Shown: positions 1 through 14,117 of the stretch, one piece after another
How the letters are laid out: each line of letters starts with the position of its first letter
Numbering within the stretch: the first letter of the stretch is position 1
DNA from: Diadema setosum
Lineage: Eukaryota > Echinodermata > Echinoidea > Diadematoida > Diadematidae
Length of the DNA: 64,000 nt
Reading direction: 5' to 3'
Assembly: GCF_964275005.1 (NCBI RefSeq)
Contig: NC_092704.1
Span: 34,372,416 to 34,436,415 of the forward strand
Notes under the pieces: generated by a model
Databases searched by the model: none
What the model was told of the DNA's origin: nothing
What the model saw: only the letters and a program-made list of their open reading frames with translations
Program-made: the position numbers and the translations under genes

Positions 1-265
1 CTCGGCCTCGGCTCGGCCGCGGGCGAGCCCGGCCTATTCTAACGGTAAACGCAAATTGGACCAAATGCGGTACCAAATTGCGACCGGCGCCCTCCCAATA
101 ATAGTGTTTGTTTACAAGCAGAGCGTCACTACGACAAAATATTGAAAGGTTTGAATTAAAAGCCCGGGCCGAGCCCGGCACTGTAAACGGACAGAATTGC
201 GGGGCCGAGTACCGCAATTGAGGCCGGGCTCGGCCGCGGCTCGGCCCTGCATTGTGAACGGGATC
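1..265. repeat. GC-rich inverted-repeat element, left end cut by window edge
   Basis: This GC-rich patch stands out from AT-rich surroundings. The segment at 1-36 and the one around 212-247 are approximate reverse complements, built on a GGCTCGGCCGCGG-like core, with ordinary sequence between them. The right end appears to be near 265 (TGCATTGTGAACGGGATC). This is the architecture of a non-autonomous DNA transposon. The family is not assigned. Confidence 0.55.
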
Positions 266-1391
266 TAAAACTCTGTCAGTATTCACTGCATCCTTGCAAC
301 GTTTGATGTACGGTACTCTCTTTCCACCATGAAGGAATCAGTGAACGAATTATGGCATTATAACATTGCGCTATCTTTCTCGAATAACCTATGTCACTGC
401 GTTTTCCCAAATAACCCACAATGTAAAGAATAGTTACCAATTAGGAAAACGAGATGTGATATGTATCAAATTTTTGAGAGTTCAAAATCTGAATGGTCCT
501 GTTCAAAGAAAGTGCTTTATCATATTTCATAGATCTACTAAATGCTACCGGTAATTTTCGCAATAATCCTTTCTTTTCAAAATTATGCAGAATTACATTG
601 TAATCGTTTTAATCTCCATTTCAGTTCCGTTTAAGTCCCATTTTAATAGTCTCAATGTATAGTACTCATGTTTTGTATTTACTTATTTCGTTATGGGATA
701 CAAACATGATATTGTTCTTATTGTAATGTCATGTTATTTCTTAGACAATGATCAATCTTGATGTATTTGTAAACCGGGAACATTCAATTTTAGCCCTCGG
801 ACAGCAATCTTGTTTTATATGAAATAAACTCTTACTTTACTGCCCGACAATCAAGTAAGTCGAGGTACTTGTGTGTGAGAGAGTGAGTGTGAGTGTGTGT
901 GTACGTGTGTGACGACGGAAGTGGCCCTTCCAAAAAAAAAAAAAATAAAGACATTCATGTCACCATATAAATTAAGAAGTGCCGTACATACCGGACAGGC
1001 GCAAAGAGCCCTGACTACGCCAACAATACGTAGGTCTATTATGGACTGGTCAACAAAAGCCGCTTCTGGAACATGGAGTTGTCCATATTAGTTTTCTGCC
1101 AGGGTGAAAAACTGATAGTCGCATTCACTGTACGCAGTGGTGTGGATTGACGCTTTGAAGAAGAATGGAAACAAAATCCATCATAATTATGATTACCAAC
1201 TGGATGTGCCTTTTCGTAAAACTCCTTTCCGTGTTCAAAGTGCTATATAAGAGTAAAAGCAAACTGGCAAACTACTATTTATTCCGTTGATATGAGACGT
1301 GGAATAGGAAAGTTAAGGGAAATTGAGTATTCTATACGTCTTCGGGAAACAGTGGCATTGGTGTCAGCCAAAGAGACATAGGTCTATTTAT
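266..1391. other. Intergenic DNA, no gene seen
   Basis: I see no convincing coding region here. A short GT/GA-rich microsatellite lies at about 868-912, followed by an A-run near 930-945. Short open frames have no recognisable composition or motif. Confidence 0.5.
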
Positions 1392-1991
1392 TTAAAGGGG
1401 AAATCCAGTCCAAATAAAAGTTAGTATGATAAGAAAGAGTAAGATATTATGGAAGTTATTAAGTTATTAAGAAAGTTATGATATTTTGAAGTTTCGCTAT
1501 TTTGGGGGGAAACAGTTCTTGAGCAGTCAATATGAATATGCAAATGGAAAAGTGAGCATGTCATCCCCTCACATTACTTACCATATAGTTTGTACATAAA
1601 ATTCTTAAATTTCCATTTTTTCATTCAAACGCAATTATCCCCGAGGTTCAAATCCTCGTACATCTAACTGATCACTATTCTGAAGTTATTCAACCAGGAA
1701 TAACATCACGTTTCAGACTTCAATGGCAGAAACATCGAATTTTCGTCATTTTTTTCTTTTTTTTTTGTACACGATCAATGGAAAATTGTGAGGGCATGAT
1801 ATGGTTAGCTTACTCATTTGTATATTTATATCCACTGTACTAGAACTGTTTTACAGAAATTAGCAAAACTTCAAAATGTCATAATTTCCTTATTTTTCAT
1901 CCGATTTCAGTCAAGTTTTTACTGTTGAACTCGTAAGATTTTACTCTTTTTTATCAGGCTAACTTATATTTGGAGTGGATTTCCCCTTTAA
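1392..1991. mobile_element. 600-bp MITE with TTAA ends (family 1)
   Basis: The element starts TTAAAGGGGAAATCCAG at 1392 and ends with its reverse complement at 1991. The terminal 24 bp match at about 23 positions. Internal segments also pair: GAAGTTTCGC near 1490 matches the complement of the AAAACTTCAAAA stretch near 1865. TTAA at both ends suggests a piggyBac- or Kolobok-type target site. There is no coding capacity, so it would have been moved by an enzyme encoded elsewhere. Confidence 0.8.
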
Positions 1992-2624
1992 AACACACCT
2001 CTTTGCAACCCAGCCAAGGTGTACTCAAGATAGAGCGATGAAGTCTTCCCTTCATAAATTTTCCTCTTGTACACCGATGATAGAAATTCTGGTAGCCCAA
2101 ATAAAATAAAGAGAAACAACTCCAGAAACGGGTCATATCATACAGAATAAACAATCTCCTCCCATAACAACCTATCGTTATTAGGAGTTAAATTACTCTG
2201 TCTAATTTCTTTAAAAGATACAGATTCATTTCGTGAGGAGGTGACATCACCCCGTCATCGCATATAAGATTATTCACTTTAGTCCGTTTATCAGAGTCTA
2301 TTTAAAATGGAGTGCAAAGCTTGCCAAGCGAGATGACTACTAACTACATCAGCGTCGCCGCCGGAGTCGGGCGAGTCCACATCGCACGATATCGCCTCAT
2401 ATGGGCGTGCCTGTACGCAGTGGTCCAAGATTTCCGAGATAACATCATTAATCATACCAAGCCTGTAAAGGGTTGGCTCTTCGCATTGGGTAAAGTCCAT
2501 CCCTTCTGCAAGAGTTCAGTAAAGAAAGACAGGTCACATACAATACTGTAGTCTATTACGTGAGTTGGTCGTGTGTTTGATGGTGTGCACTAGGAGAACA
2601 GATAATGGCTATATTGGCCTCGGG

Positions 2625-2633
2625 TATAAAAGG
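2625..2633 (+). promoter_or_regulatory. TATA box of the NOSTRIN-like gene
   Basis: TATAAAAGG lies 325 bp upstream of the first coding ATG. A start site 25-30 bp downstream would fall near 2650-2660 and give a 5' leader of about 290 bases. The match to the TATA consensus is strong. The promoter role is inferred from its position. Confidence 0.55.
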
Positions 2634-2668
2634 CAGTGTAGTGTAATTAGCACACACAGGTGCCTCGA

Positions 2669-2815
2669 ATGTGGACCGAGACATGTCGCAAGAAGCAAGC
2701 ATCCCAATGGATCTTGGAACGTGACGTAATCATCATTATCTTTACGCATTTTCCGTCAGCTGCAGCGCAAACACGCATGGTGTCCATACACGCCAGGGAC
2801 CTACCTGCATTATAG
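2669..2815 (+). other. Upstream ORF in the predicted 5' leader
   Basis: If transcription starts near 2655 and the leader is unspliced, the first ATG (2669) opens a 48-codon frame ending TAG at 2813-2815, before the coding ATG at 2950. A second, 13-codon frame starts at 2683. Such frames can lower translation of the main ORF. Whether they are in the mature leader is unknown. Confidence 0.3.
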
Positions 2816-2949
2816 GGTTTTAAGAAACTACACGCAGCTGCAGTGGAACAGGAACTGCAAGTGAAAAGGCCCAGTACTGGTCTTAGAACTTGTACCGGTA
2901 ACAATTATTTATTCCAGGACTACTTTGTTAATCGTTGCGTCTTGTCACC

Positions 2950-5900
2950 ATGGCAGAGGCCGACTTCACTACGGCGTTTGTGGTAAGTTCTAAGAAACAT
3001 GATTTTCTCCACTTTCAACCGTTTCACTGGTTTCAGTGCCCTATCATGGCTGTAGCTGTTAGCACAATAACGGTGTTATCATATTTCCATCTGTATAGTC
3101 ACATGTTTTAAAATTTCGGAACAGTATAAGACCTTCTGTTTTTACAAATTCTAATGTAATGTGTTTGCTGTAGGCCTATGTAAAGTTACCGTCTGCGGGA
3201 ATAAACTTAGAATGTTACTATTGAAAATGAAATATAGAAGATCTATGCAGATATCTACTTTGCAAACAACAAGGCAAGAAAAAAAAAATCAAAGAAGACA
3301 AATATACGCCCGTTTATTCATGAGCTCAATTATGTCAATAAACCCGGAATTATGACCTATAAAGGTCCATCCAGAGAAAAACATATTCTACAGTCAAGCA
3401 TTTGTCTATTTGCTCTCTACGATTGCTCTTATTTCCTCTTCCCCTCACAAACAATTTGTCTTGTTGTCTTCCGTCCCCATCATACAAACATCTTAATGAC
3501 ACTCTTGAGCTCATCAGAACTTATTCGTCGTTACCACCAGCTATATTTATTCACATATTGTTAGATCACAGTATTTCTTACCATTAATCCAAGATGGTGA
3601 CCACGCCTCCAACGCTATACCATGGGTGTATCGGCGTTCTCATATGCCTATTAACTGTGTGCAGGGTAGATAGTCATTCACACAATTCACGTATAGTTTT
3701 ACACAAGTTTGGACCATATTAGGGAATGAATACATTTATACGCTTTGAAACGACAGAAGAAAATGATTAGAGAGTAGCGTAACATAATAATTATGCTCTG
3801 TAGTGCACACAGTTTGAAAGAAACGTGGGAATGAGGTATCCAAAGCGAGAGAAATAGTTCTCTTGATTTTGGTCCGGCATTTTCCGTAAATATGGGTAGG
3901 AAGGAAAAAGGAACAAATCATACATTCCATCGACTGTTCCCCCAAATTCGCTAGACAGCATCTCGGATTGTCATTTTGTATCACCATCAGATTCCCTACA
4001 TTTGTTCCATTCGTCGTAGTGCCAATCCTATACTAGTCCTAATCTAACCATAAACCATTACACATCATTGGCTTCATCGTTATCTGTTTTATACTTTCAT
4101 TCCCAGGATGCAGCCGGATACGAGGAGTTGAGGAAACACATCCGGGAGAGCACGGAGTTCACGAAGGAGTTAGCCCTTGTTCTGGAAGAAAGGTGAAAGA
4201 AATCCACGCCTTTAAATTGAAATGTCGAATAGTTCCGGAACAATTTTTCCTACAATTCCGGGGTCACGAGCTAAACATGGGGGGAAAGGGTCCATGAGTC
4301 ATACTCCCTATATAGAGTCATACAGCCCACGAGCTAGACACCAAGTAAAACAGACACAACAGCTAAACAAAAGGCAAATAAGGCCCACAAGCTCGACACT
4401 TGGCAGAATAAGCCCCACGAGCACGACGCTGGGGAAGAAAGGTCCACTCGATACTCTAATGTCGAGTTCCAGGGCCTTTGTGCCTAGTTTCGAACTCATC
4501 ATGATCACGTGGGGGCCTTATTTGCCCATGGTCTAGCTCGTGGACGTATAGCTCGTAGGCCAATTTTACTTAAATGTCGAGCTCGTTGGCCTTGGGCTAA
4601 TGGACTGTATAACTCGTGGATGTCTAGCTCGTAATGTATACACCCGATAATCCCTTCTAGCCATCTACCATCCCTTATAATTCATCCCACGTGATAACGT
4701 ATTTTCCAATATCTCTTCTTGGAATAATTCTGTGTGTGCACCTAAACTGGGGAAAAATCTCGTGGTATTTTCCTTATGTTGCAACACAACCCTCGTTTCG
4801 TTTATTCATTCCAATAAAAGATCAATGGTTACAAAACAAAAACAAAAAAAAATAAATCACATTTTTCAAACAAACATAATTAGAGTTTGCATATTTGTCA
4901 TATCAAGCAGTATATGGAAATGAAAAAGAGAACTAGAGAAAAGCCTAGAGGCCTTGTATGAAATAAGTTCTCTCAGATGTGTACGAGTGCTTATAGAGAC
5001 ACATCGAGTGTTTTACAATTTCAGACATCATCAACAATAAAAAACATAGAAATGTAACAATCATATGAAATTATGCAGACAAAAACAGTAAGGTTCAGTA
5101 TTTCACAAGAAAATGTTTTTAAGAGATTTTTTGAACATCTTTAAATTCCTGTGACACCGTATGTCATTTGATAAAGAATTCCAAACAACAGAACGATTAA
5201 AACTGACATACTTTTTATTTTTATTTTATTTTCTACTTTTTTTACCGAACCCCGACCTTAACAAAGGCATCATCCATTGATATGAGACACTTAAAGACAT
5301 TAAAAACTTTAATCTGGTGTTGATTATCATCGTTGATAATAGATTTGTAAGTTATGTTTGCACTGTGTATTCTCTCATGAAAAATGCAGAAATAAAACCA
5401 AACAAACAAACAAACTGAATAAAACTCTTAACGTTGTATTGAACGATCGCTACCACGTACCACAAATAAATTTGCTTATTCACTGAGACTTAGATTAATA
5501 AGTGACATTCTCGGCTCTGGCATTTGTGTCTTTGACACATTTACCTCTGATGATTTTATATATCTGGCATGCTGTCTGACATCTGTGTGTTTTTTCTTTA
5601 GCAAACTGCATCAAATGTGGCGTCTATATACTCCTATATGGCATATGGATAGTATTGCATAGTTTGAGATTTGCTTTATCTTACTTATAGTTCTGCTTAA
5701 TTCTATAGACATGTTCCTGCGAGAGCAAGCAATGTTTGATAAGTCTTATCAATGTACAAACGATGTAAGTAAAATTGGTCCAACATTCAACAAATGTTTT
5801 AGTATGAGGACTACAATTGCTTCTCTTGTCCCCTCATCTACTCGTATTAAATCTCAAGTCATATAGCGGAAAATACTGATATTATCTTTGTTTTGAATAT

Positions 5901-8900
5901 TTTTTTCCTTAAATCTAAGCTGAAATTTTCAATTTCTTTAATTCTTAAAAATCACTGTTCTTTAAGAAATTGACATCAAACATTTAGTGTGATAAGGATT
6001 AACTGTTGTGACTGATTATACAAATTGAACATAATTTAAAAGGTGGAGACGGCATTCTACAAACACACTAAGATGAAATGAATTTTATAGAATGCCAGGG
6101 CTTGCACGTGAGTGTCCATACGGAATCAGAATTAGTTGGGCGTGTTTGGCGTCTTCGGGACGAAAGGTCGTTTAATATCGTTATTGATTAACTGTAATTA
6201 GAGGAAACTTAGTTCCAGACTCACATCCGACTTGTTTAGACAGAGCCTTTATGCGGGTTGTAATCATTGATCAACGAATAAATTTGAGGATATAGTGACA
6301 GACAACATAAGTAGGATACAGTTTTAATGCCATAACACTATGATCGAAGATTATGTTGAGAATCACTCAAAACTTTAAGACCGACGGGATAAAACGAAAT
6401 AGATTTGAACTTGAACTTGAACCCAATGAATGAAACACAATATGCAATATACATACTTCAATTTGCGTATTACGGACAGTAGCTGGACATGCATGCATAC
6501 GTCTTCTGCATTGCTGCTCAGTGCTTTGACGCAAGACAGGACAATTGAAGTAACAATTTCTACTTTCCTTTATGTCGTCAATAAAATCAAGCTTTTGCTT
6601 GATCAATCCAAACATTATAATTCTCTGGATTCATCTATGTGATATGTTTTGGGATGTATTAACCCTTCATCGTGACCACAACAGAGAAAACTCTGCTTAA
6701 ATTGGAGATGGAATAGTGTACTATACAAGAGCAATTGTACATATTGAGCTCAAAATAGTAATAAAAAACTGAATTGCAGAGACTCCAAAACTGTACGAAA
6801 TTGCTCGAGAATGGTGGCAAAGTATTCATATATTAATATCGATTCAAAAATGTCGATGTCTGAATCATAGTTATTACGTTAAACATTAAAGGGCTGGTAT
6901 AGTATTGGTGGAGACGAGGATTGGGCTTTTAACTTTTTGTGAGATATCAGAAAACCACTTATGAATTACTATAGAGCATATCATTATAAGAGGAATTCAA
7001 AGTTGTTTTTTTTTTTGGATGAAAATTGGTTTTGGAATGGCTGAGACATCCAAAAACAAAGTAAAACAAAGCAATCTTAATAAAAGGTGGGTCCCACCTA
7101 TTATCAGAATTTCGCTGTTTTGGATATCTCAGCCATTTCAAAACCAATTTTCATCAAATAAACATTGAATCCCTCTCGGAATTACATGCTCTTTCATATT
7201 TCATGAGAGGTTTTCCATTACCCCCCCCCCCCCCGAAAAAAAAATGTTACAAACCTGAAGTTAGGTCTCAACCGAATCTATATGATCCATTGAACGAGGA
7301 TTGTCTTTTAAACTGAACCTGATTAAAAGTGCACAATTTTATTCACACAACAGTATGCATATAAGACTCTATTTCAACTCTGCAACGCAATAGGGCTCTA
7401 AGCCAATAACGACACATCGTGAAGTCATTTGCAAACGTACTTAACCTGCAGTGAATGTTGGATGTTTGTTTTTGATACCCATTATCTTAAGCAAAGCCAG
7501 AGCCGACCTTTCGACTCATTTCTTTTAGTCTCTTTCACGACATCACTACACCTTTGGTGCGTTTAACTGACTCTAATTCTGTAGGACTGATAGATCGGCA
7601 GTCCTTGTCACTGCCTTAGTTCGAGACATTGGCAGCTTGCATCGTACAGAATCTAGCTTGACACGTGTAAACAGTATCACTTTATGGACCGCCCTTTTTT
7701 CTCTACTTAATTATCTGTAAACACTATTGACTTTTGTTTAAGTCTGTGCTGGTAATTTAGATAGATATCTTCTGTGTGTGGTATAAACACACATTTCATA
7801 TTACCAACGCGTATGCACGTACATCAAAACTAGTGCATCCTGTGCTGGAAAGGAACTGGTATCATTTGCGTTTGAAGAAATCGATACTTTTCTGAAGAAA
7901 CATGAAGTTGAAAATGTATCTTGGTACAAGACATTATTTTTGTACATTTAGAATATTGATCAGTTAGATTTTATTATTGTGTTCTATAAAATAACGTATA
8001 ACAAATTCTGGCGCAAAAATATCAAAGGTCAATTCAATTCAATTCAATTCATTTATTTTCATTCTTCTTTTTTTCTTTTTCAACAAAAACAAAACACAAG
8101 ATAAATCAGGTTTTACATCATAAACAAAGAACATTTGCCTTTGCAATTAATAAATGGTATCAATAAACATAAGACCGCATACTGGCAAAAAAATAATAAT
8201 AATAAAAAGTCATGCTTCAGTTGAAAAAAAAGGAAGAAAGAATAGAGAGGTCAATAAAAAAAAAAAAAAAACCTGAAATCAAATCAAAATCAAATCAAAT
8301 GAGAAAGTGCTATTTTCCAAATTTCTCAAGCAACAAATTAAATTTTTGACCTGGGTAAACTTCCTAATCTAGAATGCATTTTCATCTTGATCAAGAGAGC
8401 GCTGTGTATGATGCCAAACATGGTGTGAACTCAGAGAACATTACACATGACATTTTTTTTTTTTTTTGGTTGTTACATCTTTTGAATCCTTCTTCCTACT
8501 GAGATTTATTTTCAGTGTATCTACACCTCAACTTTAACAAATTGATAATACATGACACGTATTTCTGTCAGTAATCTTAAACATGCTTTATTTTTATATT
8601 CCCTTTGCATTACACTCTGGAAAAAGGAACTACCTGAATGGGCAAAAATATTTCGACTCCGTATTCTTAGAAACGATATATTTTTATATTTCCTTTGCTT
8701 GGCACAAGTAACTATGTATTTTTTTTAAAAATCGAATATCAGCTTTATGCTGATAATCAGTAAGGAGACATTTCGGTAAAAAGTCATTTCTTTACCGAAT
8801 ATCAGCTATATGCTGCAATTGTGTCCGTATGTCTGGTTTTTACTTATCATTGTATTTTGTTTGTTTCTCACAGAGCTGAAGTGGAGATGAATTACTCCAA

Positions 8901-10544
8901 ACTGCTCACCAAACTCAGCGTGAAAGCCAACAAGATTACCAGAACCAACTCAGGGTACGGTCTTCCTGCAAAAGCTGTTCTTGATACCAAAGGGTTTCCC
9001 TCTAAACATATCAGTATTTTTTTTTTTAACAGAAGGGCAAACAGCTCGTCTGTGACATTTTCCCCTGAAGTTTACCACAAAGTAATTTGATTTTTTTTTT
9101 GTCTGAGCTAAACTTACTTGTACATTTTAATATGACTTGAAAATTAAATGTAGCGAGAGAGCATAATCCTCCATAGATAAACATAGCATCATAAATCATT
9201 TGTTTTGAAACACATGATTTTGTTGCATGTGTAAAAAAAAAAAGACAAACGAAATCCGATTTATATCTCTCATATATTGTTAGGGTGACGTCCGTTTTTT
9301 CCGAAGGTTCGGAATAAGGTTCGTTAATCCGAAAATGAGCCTTCGGAATGACAAACCTTTGGTACAAAAATGTAACCGAATGCATATGATATAAAGTATT
9401 TGACATAATTGAAAAACAAACATCCGTGAGTAAATATATTCATATAAATTCTCAAAATCTTTCACCCAGAACCTTATCTGCTGCATGGAGTGTGTTGTGT
9501 GGACAATTCGATGCAGAGGCAACCATACACAAGTGAGTCTATTTCCTGAAAAGTTAGTAAAGAAAAAGAAGCGACAATCACCATGGAAATAATTTTAATT
9601 GGTTCTACATTTTTTAAACTGTCTTTCTCCGTTTAATTCTTGGTGATACGAATGCTGTTATATCTACATGTATTAACTTCTCATCCATTGCTGTGAACTT
9701 CATCTTGCTCATAACAGATTAATATCTGCTTAAAAGAAAACTCCAGTTGCACGTGAGCAGGTTACTCTTAAAACATTTTAATATGGAAGACGAAAGCACA
9801 AAATGTGCAACACTATAATAATTATCATGTTTAGATAGATAGCTGTCATCTAAGTCGAGTTTGTTGACACATAGTATTTCTGAGGCCATTATAAAGCGTT
9901 TTCTCATGTTAATGAAGTTCTGCATTTCTGTTATATTTTGATTTACTTAGTCTGTCCCCTGAACCGCAGGTATATGTAAGTCTTACATTCACTATGCACA
10001 AAGTGACACCTGCTGGTCTTCAATTTGCACTATCATGAAATAATGCAGTACGTCTGGGTCAATCATTTAACTTTTTTCCAAGTATTTCCACTGTTAGATT
10101 TATATATTACTCAATAGCTCTGTTTGATTGACTGTGTGTTCCATTTAAATACGAGAAAGAAATGTAGAAATAAGATCATATAAACAAACAAATGTAAACT
10201 CTAATAGCTCTTTTCCGACAAAATCTACCAGCATCATTTCATCTTTTGAATTTTCTTGAAAGAACTGTAGCTGAAACCATAATGAGGGACCTTCAGAAAC
10301 CGTTGAAAAAGATGGCCGAACAGCAGGCAAAGAGTTACAAATTGGTAAGTACATTGGGTGTGCCATCATTATTTTTGCTGAAATGCAAAGTGTCTGAAAG
10401 GCAGTTCTAGTCAGGACTGAATTCGCCCTGTTGCCATGGAAATTCTATGAGCACACAACACAATTATCTTACTGATAAACAGTCCATGTGACAGCGCTTA
10501 GAGACATTAAATGTGATAATGCGCTATATAAATATTGTAAAGTG

Positions 10545-10587
<43 letters not shown>

Positions 10588-13500
10588 CATCATCATCATC
10601 ATCATGTATTATGATATCATTACATACAAGCTCGACAGGTCCAACCTGTATGTAGCACGTCATGGTGTTGGATATGAATTTAGTGGGAAGGCAGTCAGAT
10701 ATACAGTGTTGCATTTATGTTAGAAAATAGGCACTCGAAGAATGGAGAAACTTCCAGTTTTTTGTCCATTAATTGGATTCAACTGTAAGAGGATATTCGG
10801 CAAGTTGGAACTTTTCTCTACTTATTGATAACACTAATATGATTATTTTGTGTTTTCGATCCTATTGTCCGTTTCTTAGTTCGAATCTCCGGTGGAAAAG
10901 GCTGTCAAGACAATGAACGATTCACGAGCAGAACTCATGAAGGCAAGTCTTTTTCGTTTTCATTTTGCTTTGTGGTTGATTTTGCTGTTACTTTTGTTGT
11001 TGTTGTTTTGTTGTTGTTTTTTCTTCTTCTTCATCATCATCATCATCATCATCTTCTTCTCCTTCTTCTTCTTTTTCTTCTTCTTCTACAGGTTTGAATC
11101 CATGAGAATAAGAATGGTTACAGTTCCTCATTCCGAAGGTTCGTTGATCCGAAGACGAAATAAGATTCGTAATTCCGAAGGTTCATTAGCATGATTAGGA
11201 CTCACCTTTTTTTTTCTTCTTCTTCTTCTTCTTGATTAGGACTCACCTTTTTCTTCTTCTTCTTCTTCTTCTTCTTCTTCTTCTTCTTCTACAGGTTTGA
11301 GTTCATGAGAACAAGAATTGTTACAGTTCGTCATTCCGAAGGTGCGTTGATCCGAAGACGAAATATGATTTGTAATTCCGAAGGTTCATTAGGACTCACT
11401 TTCTTTTCGTTTTCGGAATAATGAATCTACGGAATGACGAACCTTTTTTTTTTTTTTTTTTTTTTCATTTTCGGATTGCGAACATCTAGGTGTAGGAAAC
11501 GTGTGTGTTTCGGAATAACGAACTTTCGGAAAACGAACCTTTTTTTTTTCAATTTTCGGATTAACGAGCCTCGGGAATAACGAACATTACTAAATAAGAA
11601 ATACCATCTTCGCAGCTTCGGAAGCTGATATTTGCAGGCCTATAGACAACATGATTTATTATAATCAAATGTACCTTTGTATGAGCATCTTCATGCTCTA
11701 GCAAAGTGACATAATATCCCTGCTAAGAGAATAACTACTACAGTCCACTCCCGTTGTAACGAACACGGTTATAACGAAATTTCGGTTACAACGAAATAAA
11801 ATTTCAGACCTCAGCATTATCTGCTCTATGTTTTTTATTGTTTATTTGTTCGGTTATAACAAAATTTCCATATAACGAAAGAAAACGGCCGGTCTCGAGG
11901 ACATCGTTTTAACGGGAGTCCACTGTATCTGCTTCGTGAGTAATTTAACCCCTTTTGTGCTTTGCCAACCAAACCTTATGCATGTTACACACTGTCCAAA
12001 AGGTCACTGATACAGAAAGGGTTAAAAATGGAATTAACATTTCTCTCGATACCTATGCAGAAGAAAAAGGCCGTATATGCAAAGTCAAAGGAATCTCAGA
12101 ACCTCTTCAATCAGGCCAGCAGTCCCAACAACGCCAAGGGAAAGCCACTGTCGGAAAAGGAGGTTGCCAAGGTATGTGTACTGGTGGAGGAAGGCATATG
12201 GTATCCCTCCATTTTTTTTTTTTTTTAACTCGGGGGGAGGGGTGGGTGTGGGTGTGTGGGGGATTCAATTAGATGCTTAAGAGGTGATGTATGTTCGTTT
12301 GCTTGTTTCATTTTATACAGTCTGCGCATGCTTGAACTCCAATGTACATGATAAAAAAAGGACATTTAGCATTTCCAGTTTCTTGTCTGGATATGCATTC
12401 ATAGGAATGTTTTATGTCGTTTCTGAAACAATTTCATAAGTTTTGTCCATAATCCCAGCGTTCCTCTTCCCCTGCTTCCATGCTTTTGCATTACGTCCCA
12501 ATGTTTAGCTGTTATTATTACTATCATTATTATTATTATTGTTGTTGTTGTTACTATTATATTATTGTATCATTATCATTATAATTTCAGGCAAATGCAT
12601 TGATTAAAATTTCCCCTCCAAGCTCGAAAGGGTTATCAACTCTTAATAGAGTATCCCCACATCCAAGTAAGATTAACATTAATTGAATGATTATAAATCG
12701 CGGTGACAGCCATTTGTTTTGCTATTTTTGATATACATGGATGATGAATCAACTGTTATTGAATTGAATTCATGTTCCATTCATATCTTTTAGCTGAAAT
12801 CGAAGAGCGAAAAGGCAGACGAGACTGTCGTCAAGACAGAAACAGAATACATCAGGCAGCTGATGATGACTGAAAAAGCGCGCCAAGACCACGAGCTGGC
12901 TGTCGTCGGGGCGTCCTCTACCGTCCAAAAGCTTGAAATCGAACGCATCAATCAACAGAAGTCGCTCTTGGGCAAATACTCTCAAGTCATATGGGACATG
13001 ACACCAAAGATTCAGACGGTAAAATCACTGCATATTTTAAAGAGGCTTCCTTTTTGTTCATGCTGCATTCAATCTCAATGAATTCTTCTCCAAATATCAT
13101 TTGTGATGGTGCGATATTGGTGACGATGAGTATCTGTAAATTTTTGGAGTTAAAACGGTCTCGTTCTGCCAAAGTGGTGAAGTGTTTTTCGAATTGTTCA
13201 AACCATTCTCTATCAAATCCCTTTAATACCATACTATTACATTCCTTGCTCCGATTAATGTTGACCCGTCCATATATTCTTGTCTCACGAATCACAATTT
13301 TTTATCTTTCTTCCTTGTTACATATAAACATGAATATAACGCGAAGTTCATTAAACTGCCTACAAATTACATGATATGAGTCTCATATTGGGATGTTTTG
13401 TTTTTGTTTCTTGTTTTGTGTTTATGTTGTTGTTTCACACAGTGCTGTGAGAGCATCAACCGCGCTTTGTCGGCAGTAGTGCCCAGTGCTGACGTCACTG

Positions 13501-14085
13501 CCATCGCTAAGGCGAAGGGCAAGATTCCACAGCCTACCTACCAGATGCTCCTAGATTCCTATGTGAGTGATCAATAGGTCTGTCCTCGCCTCTCTATTAA
13601 AAACTTGATTCTTTTTTATTTTTTTTATATCTTTTATAAAAAGTTTGATACGAGTATACGTATTTTCAATCAGCTTATCTTAAGAGGAGTCAACTAGCAT
13701 GGTGTCTTGAGCTTAAGAAAAGGCTTCATGTGTATTAACCTGTACAAAACTGATATCACTGTATCTTCTTCAAGTTTATGTACGTTATAAAAAAAGAGAA
13801 AATACGGATAAATTGAGCGTGTAATAAGCATAATCATCATGTATGCTGTTATTATCAGAGTGTCGTTGCTATGGTGATTTTTATGAAATAACGCATCACC
13901 TTATAAGAGAATAGTGCTAACAAGTCACAAAAAAGTGAATATTGCCCGCAGAAGGTTAATTTCTCGATTTAACTTACCAATTTATCATTTTAGACGTGTA
14001 CTTCAGCATCCATGAAGGCCTGCGTTGATACTTGGCCTAATATCTTCGAGTAGGCATATTAATGAAGAGTTGGGAGTGTGTATAC

Positions 14086-14117
<32 letters not shown>

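Larger units (their letters stand above)
4193..8873 (+). other. Intron 2 of the NOSTRIN-like gene, 4.7 kb, repeat-filled
   Basis: This is the longest intron of the gene. It holds an inverted-repeat element (~4240-4645), a LINE 3' remnant (~4795-5410), a TTAA MITE (6886-7294) and a second LINE 3' end (~8030-8285). The remaining sequence is AT-rich with no coding signal that I can see. Confidence 0.6.

Noticed and set aside
10469..10714. Asparagine/aspartate-rich minus-strand protein
   Set aside because: It is a translation of the ATT/ATC microsatellite.
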